A DNA stretch of 7,307 bases from Deltaproteobacteria bacterium (GTDB taxonomy: Bacteria; Desulfobacterota; Desulfobulbia; Desulfobulbales; VMSU01). The stretch lies in assembly GCA_021789795.1 (NCBI GenBank), contig JAJYJA010000118.1, forward strand, positions 1-7,307, given 5' to 3'. Within the stretch, counting starts at the first letter, position 1; every line of letters begins with the position of its first letter. The position numbers and the translations under genes were made by a program. Shown here piece by piece: positions 5,974-7,307 of the stretch. Under the pieces are notes generated by a model, which saw only the letters and a program-made list of their open reading frames with translations, was not told the origin of the DNA and made no database searches.

Positions 5974-6051
5974 TTTGTTCCATTGAAATTGCTTTTTTCT
6001 GCTATCTTGCTGTATATATTGGAACGAAAGTGGAACAAAAAATGGAACAAA
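5974..6051. repeat. TGGAACAAA repeats upstream of the integrase
   Basis: Three direct copies lie at 6020-6028 (TGGAACGAA), 6031-6039 and 6043-6051 (both TGGAACAAA). They start 11 and 12 bp apart, about one helical turn. An inverted copy, TTTGTTCCA, lies at 5974-5982. Clustered short direct repeats between an att site and an integrase gene look like arm-type integrase binding sites. They may also serve as operators, since the first begins two bases after the candidate -10 box. Confidence 0.68.
5989..6018 (+). promoter_or_regulatory. Candidate integrase promoter
   Basis: TTGCTT (5989-5994) and TATATA (6013-6018) are separated by 18 bp, about 57 bp before the integrase ATG. The region is AT-rich, so chance matches are likely. 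The overlap of the predicted start site with the TGGAACAAA repeats would allow repression by the integrase itself. Confidence 0.45.
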
Positions 6052-6074
6052 ATTTAGCTTAAGCGAGTACCACT

Positions 6075-7163
6075 ATGGCACGCATTCAGACGCGCAAAGG
6101 GAGAAAAAGAACAACCTACACCGCGACTGTCCGAATGAAAGGTTTTCCCGTTCTGGCCCGAACCTTTGACACTAAGGGAGAGGCCAAGGTCTGGGCCGCC
6201 GACATAGAAAAAGAAATGCGCGCCGGCCGGTATCAAGATGCCAGACCGGCAGAAAAACTTACCCTTGCAGCGGCCATTGAGCGTTATCTTGAGAATGTAT
6301 CATCGCAAAAACGCCCCAACTCGGATCGCCGTGACAGAATAGCAGCCAAGGCCATATTGGAAAAATTTGGCCACGAGCTCTCCCTGGCAGATGTTTCCTC
6401 GCAACGGTTGGCAAGCTATCGTGACATTCGCATGAAGCAAGTGACTCCCTCGACACTTCAGAAGGAGTTTGCCCTACTGTCCCATCTGTTCAACGTGGCC
6501 CGAAAAGAATGGGGGCTGCCGATAAGTAACCCTGTCGGCGAGATAACCAGACCGAAGATCAAAAATGGCCGCACACGTTTTCTAACTACCGATGAGGCCC
6601 AAAAACTGTTAGATGCGGCCCGGACAAGCCGTAACAAAAAATTATACCACTACCTCCTGCTGATGATGCATACCGGGATGCGACCCAGCGAGGCAGCGGG
6701 CTTAAAGTGGGAGAATATCGATCTCGAAGCCAGGCTGGTCAAACTTTACGTGACAAAAACAGAAATGCGTTTCGTACCACTCACACAAAAAGCGGTTGAG
6801 ACGCTTCAATCGATCATCCCTGGCGATTGCCGAGGAGACACACCGGTTTTTCTTCCCAACGACTATGAGTTGGCTCCATTGTTACGAAACAGGCCAAACC
6901 TCTATTTCCGAAAGGCGTTTGATACTGTTCGTAAGCAAGTGGGGCTCGAAGATGTTCACCTGCACGATCTCCGCCACACAGCAGCCAGTCATCTACTGAT
7001 GGCGGGAGCCGATCTCAGGACGCTGGCAGAGATTCTGGGGCACAAAACCCTCCAGATGGTGCACAGATACACTCATCTACTCAACGACCATAAGCTGAAA
7101 GCCGTTGACCGTATCAACTCGCTGGGGGTGAGAAACCACACCCCATCACCCCCCCAAGTCTAG
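6075..7163 (+). CDS. Tyrosine-family site-specific integrase
   Basis: This 362-residue phage/island-type integrase is intact. It has an N-terminal arm-binding-like region (about 1-60, starting MARIQTRKGRKRTTY), a core-binding domain (about 62-150) and a catalytic domain (about 165-345). All expected catalytic residues are visible: Arg203 in TGMRPSEAAG, Lys228 in YVTKTEMR, His297 and Arg300 in HLHDLRHTAAS, His323 in ILGHKT and the nucleophile Tyr332 in VHRYTHL. The ATG at 6075 has only a weak Shine-Dalgarno (AGCGAG, 6062-6067). Codon use is more A/T-ending than in the flanking genes, which fits an acquired gene. It lies 160 bp downstream of tRNA-Arg, the probable target. No excisionase or other element gene is seen in the window. 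Its TAG stop overlaps the TAG of the convergent HU gene in the palindrome CTAG. Confidence 0.96.
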   Translation: MARIQTRKGRKRTTYTATVRMKGFPVLARTFDTKGEAKVWAADIEKEMRAGRYQDARPAEKLTLAAAIERYLENVSSQKRPNSDRRDRIAAKAILEKFGHELSLADVSSQRLASYRDIRMKQVTPSTLQKEFALLSHLFNVARKEWGLPISNPVGEITRPKIKNGRTRFLTTDEAQKLLDAARTSRNKKLYHYLLLMMHTGMRPSEAAGLKWENIDLEARLVKLYVTKTEMRFVPLTQKAVETLQSIIPGDCRGDTPVFLPNDYELAPLLRNRPNLYFRKAFDTVRKQVGLEDVHLHDLRHTAASHLLMAGADLRTLAEILGHKTLQMVHRYTHLLNDHKLKAVDRINSLGVRNHTPSPPQV

Positions 7164-7307
7164 CTTACCGCATCAGCCAGCTTGCTCCCTACCTTGAACT
7201 TGACGACTTTCTTGGCGGCAATTTTGATGGCCTTGCCGGACTGTGGGTTGCGTCCTTCCCGGGCGGCCCGCTCGGCGACCGAGAAGGTGCCGAAGCCGAC
7301 CAGCGTC
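7160..7307 (-). CDS. HU family DNA-binding protein (C-terminal part, cut by window end)
   Basis: The minus strand from the window edge encodes 48 residues and a TAG stop (7162-7160). The sequence contains the HU/IHF hallmarks: GFGTFSVAERAAREGRNPQ, with the conserved Arg-Asn-Pro of the DNA-intercalating beta arm, followed by SGKAIKIAAKKVVKFKVGS. HU proteins are about 90 residues, so roughly the N-terminal half lies outside. It bends and compacts DNA and can assist site-specific recombination; that is family knowledge. Codon use is G/C-ending, like the host genes and unlike the neighbouring integrase, suggesting a resident chromosomal gene. The sequence looks more HU-like than IHF-like, but this cannot be settled from half the protein. 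Confidence 0.93.
   Translation of the reverse strand, partial: TLVGFGTFSVAERAAREGRNPQSGKAIKIAAKKVVKFKVGSKLADAVS

Noticed and set aside
7030..7050. CTGGGGCACAAAAC resembling the tRNA end CGGGGGCACCAATAAAA
   Set aside because: The similarity is short and imperfect and lies in the conserved ILGHKT catalytic motif of the integrase.
7245..7269. Partial resemblance of GGTTGCGTCCTTCCCGGGCG to the tRNA-Arg 3' end, as a possible attR
   Set aside because: The match needs gaps and mismatches, and the sequence is explained by the conserved Arg-Asn-Pro arm of HU. A genuine att repeat should be a long near-exact match.

Overview
The window reads as chromosomal DNA of a GC-rich deltaproteobacterium in the broad sense (Desulfobacterota; sulfate-reducer-like). 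The main pointers are the small PxxKW cysteine-rich protein and the style of the LuxR-type output module of the response regulator, both of which I associate with that group from memory. The assignment is an inference. Most genes have strongly G/C-ending codons. Two stretches are clearly more AT-rich: part of a membrane-anchored protein (about 3700-4250) and the integrase region (from about 5915).

Layout. (1) 20-739 (+): a seven-helix Bax inhibitor-1/YccA family membrane protein, closed by a perfect 10-bp hairpin at 777-802. (2) 827-2509 (+): a membrane sensor histidine kinase with an atypical H-box. It converges, after a 21-bp gap, on a minus-strand pair: a membrane-anchored protein of unknown function (4563-3670) followed by a response regulator (3673-2531) that overlaps it by four bases. 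A sigma-70-type promoter (4644-4616) lies just upstream of that pair. (3) 4674-5222 (+): a divergently transcribed, unrecognised helical protein. (4) 5530-5285 (-): the PxxKW protein, a self-contained unit with a near-perfect promoter, a strong RBS and a U8-tailed terminator. (5) 5531-5838: a noncoding stretch holding that promoter, several inverted repeats and a possible tRNA promoter. (6) 5839-5915 (+): tRNA-Arg(CCU), followed by a terminator, TGGAACAAA repeats and a complete tyrosine recombinase (6075-7163). (7) 7160 to the window end (-): the C-terminal part of an HU-type DNA-binding protein, converging on the integrase.

How they fit together. The kinase and the regulator are plausibly a cognate two-component system arranged tail to tail. 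The membrane-anchored protein is translationally coupled to the regulator and may be an accessory component. The tRNA-integrase arrangement is the classic end of an integrated element, but no second attachment site is visible, and a host-like HU gene follows the integrase directly. The integrase may therefore be an orphan, or it may mark the edge of an island that continues beyond the window. I see no CRISPR array, toxin-antitoxin pair, restriction system or obvious defence system here.
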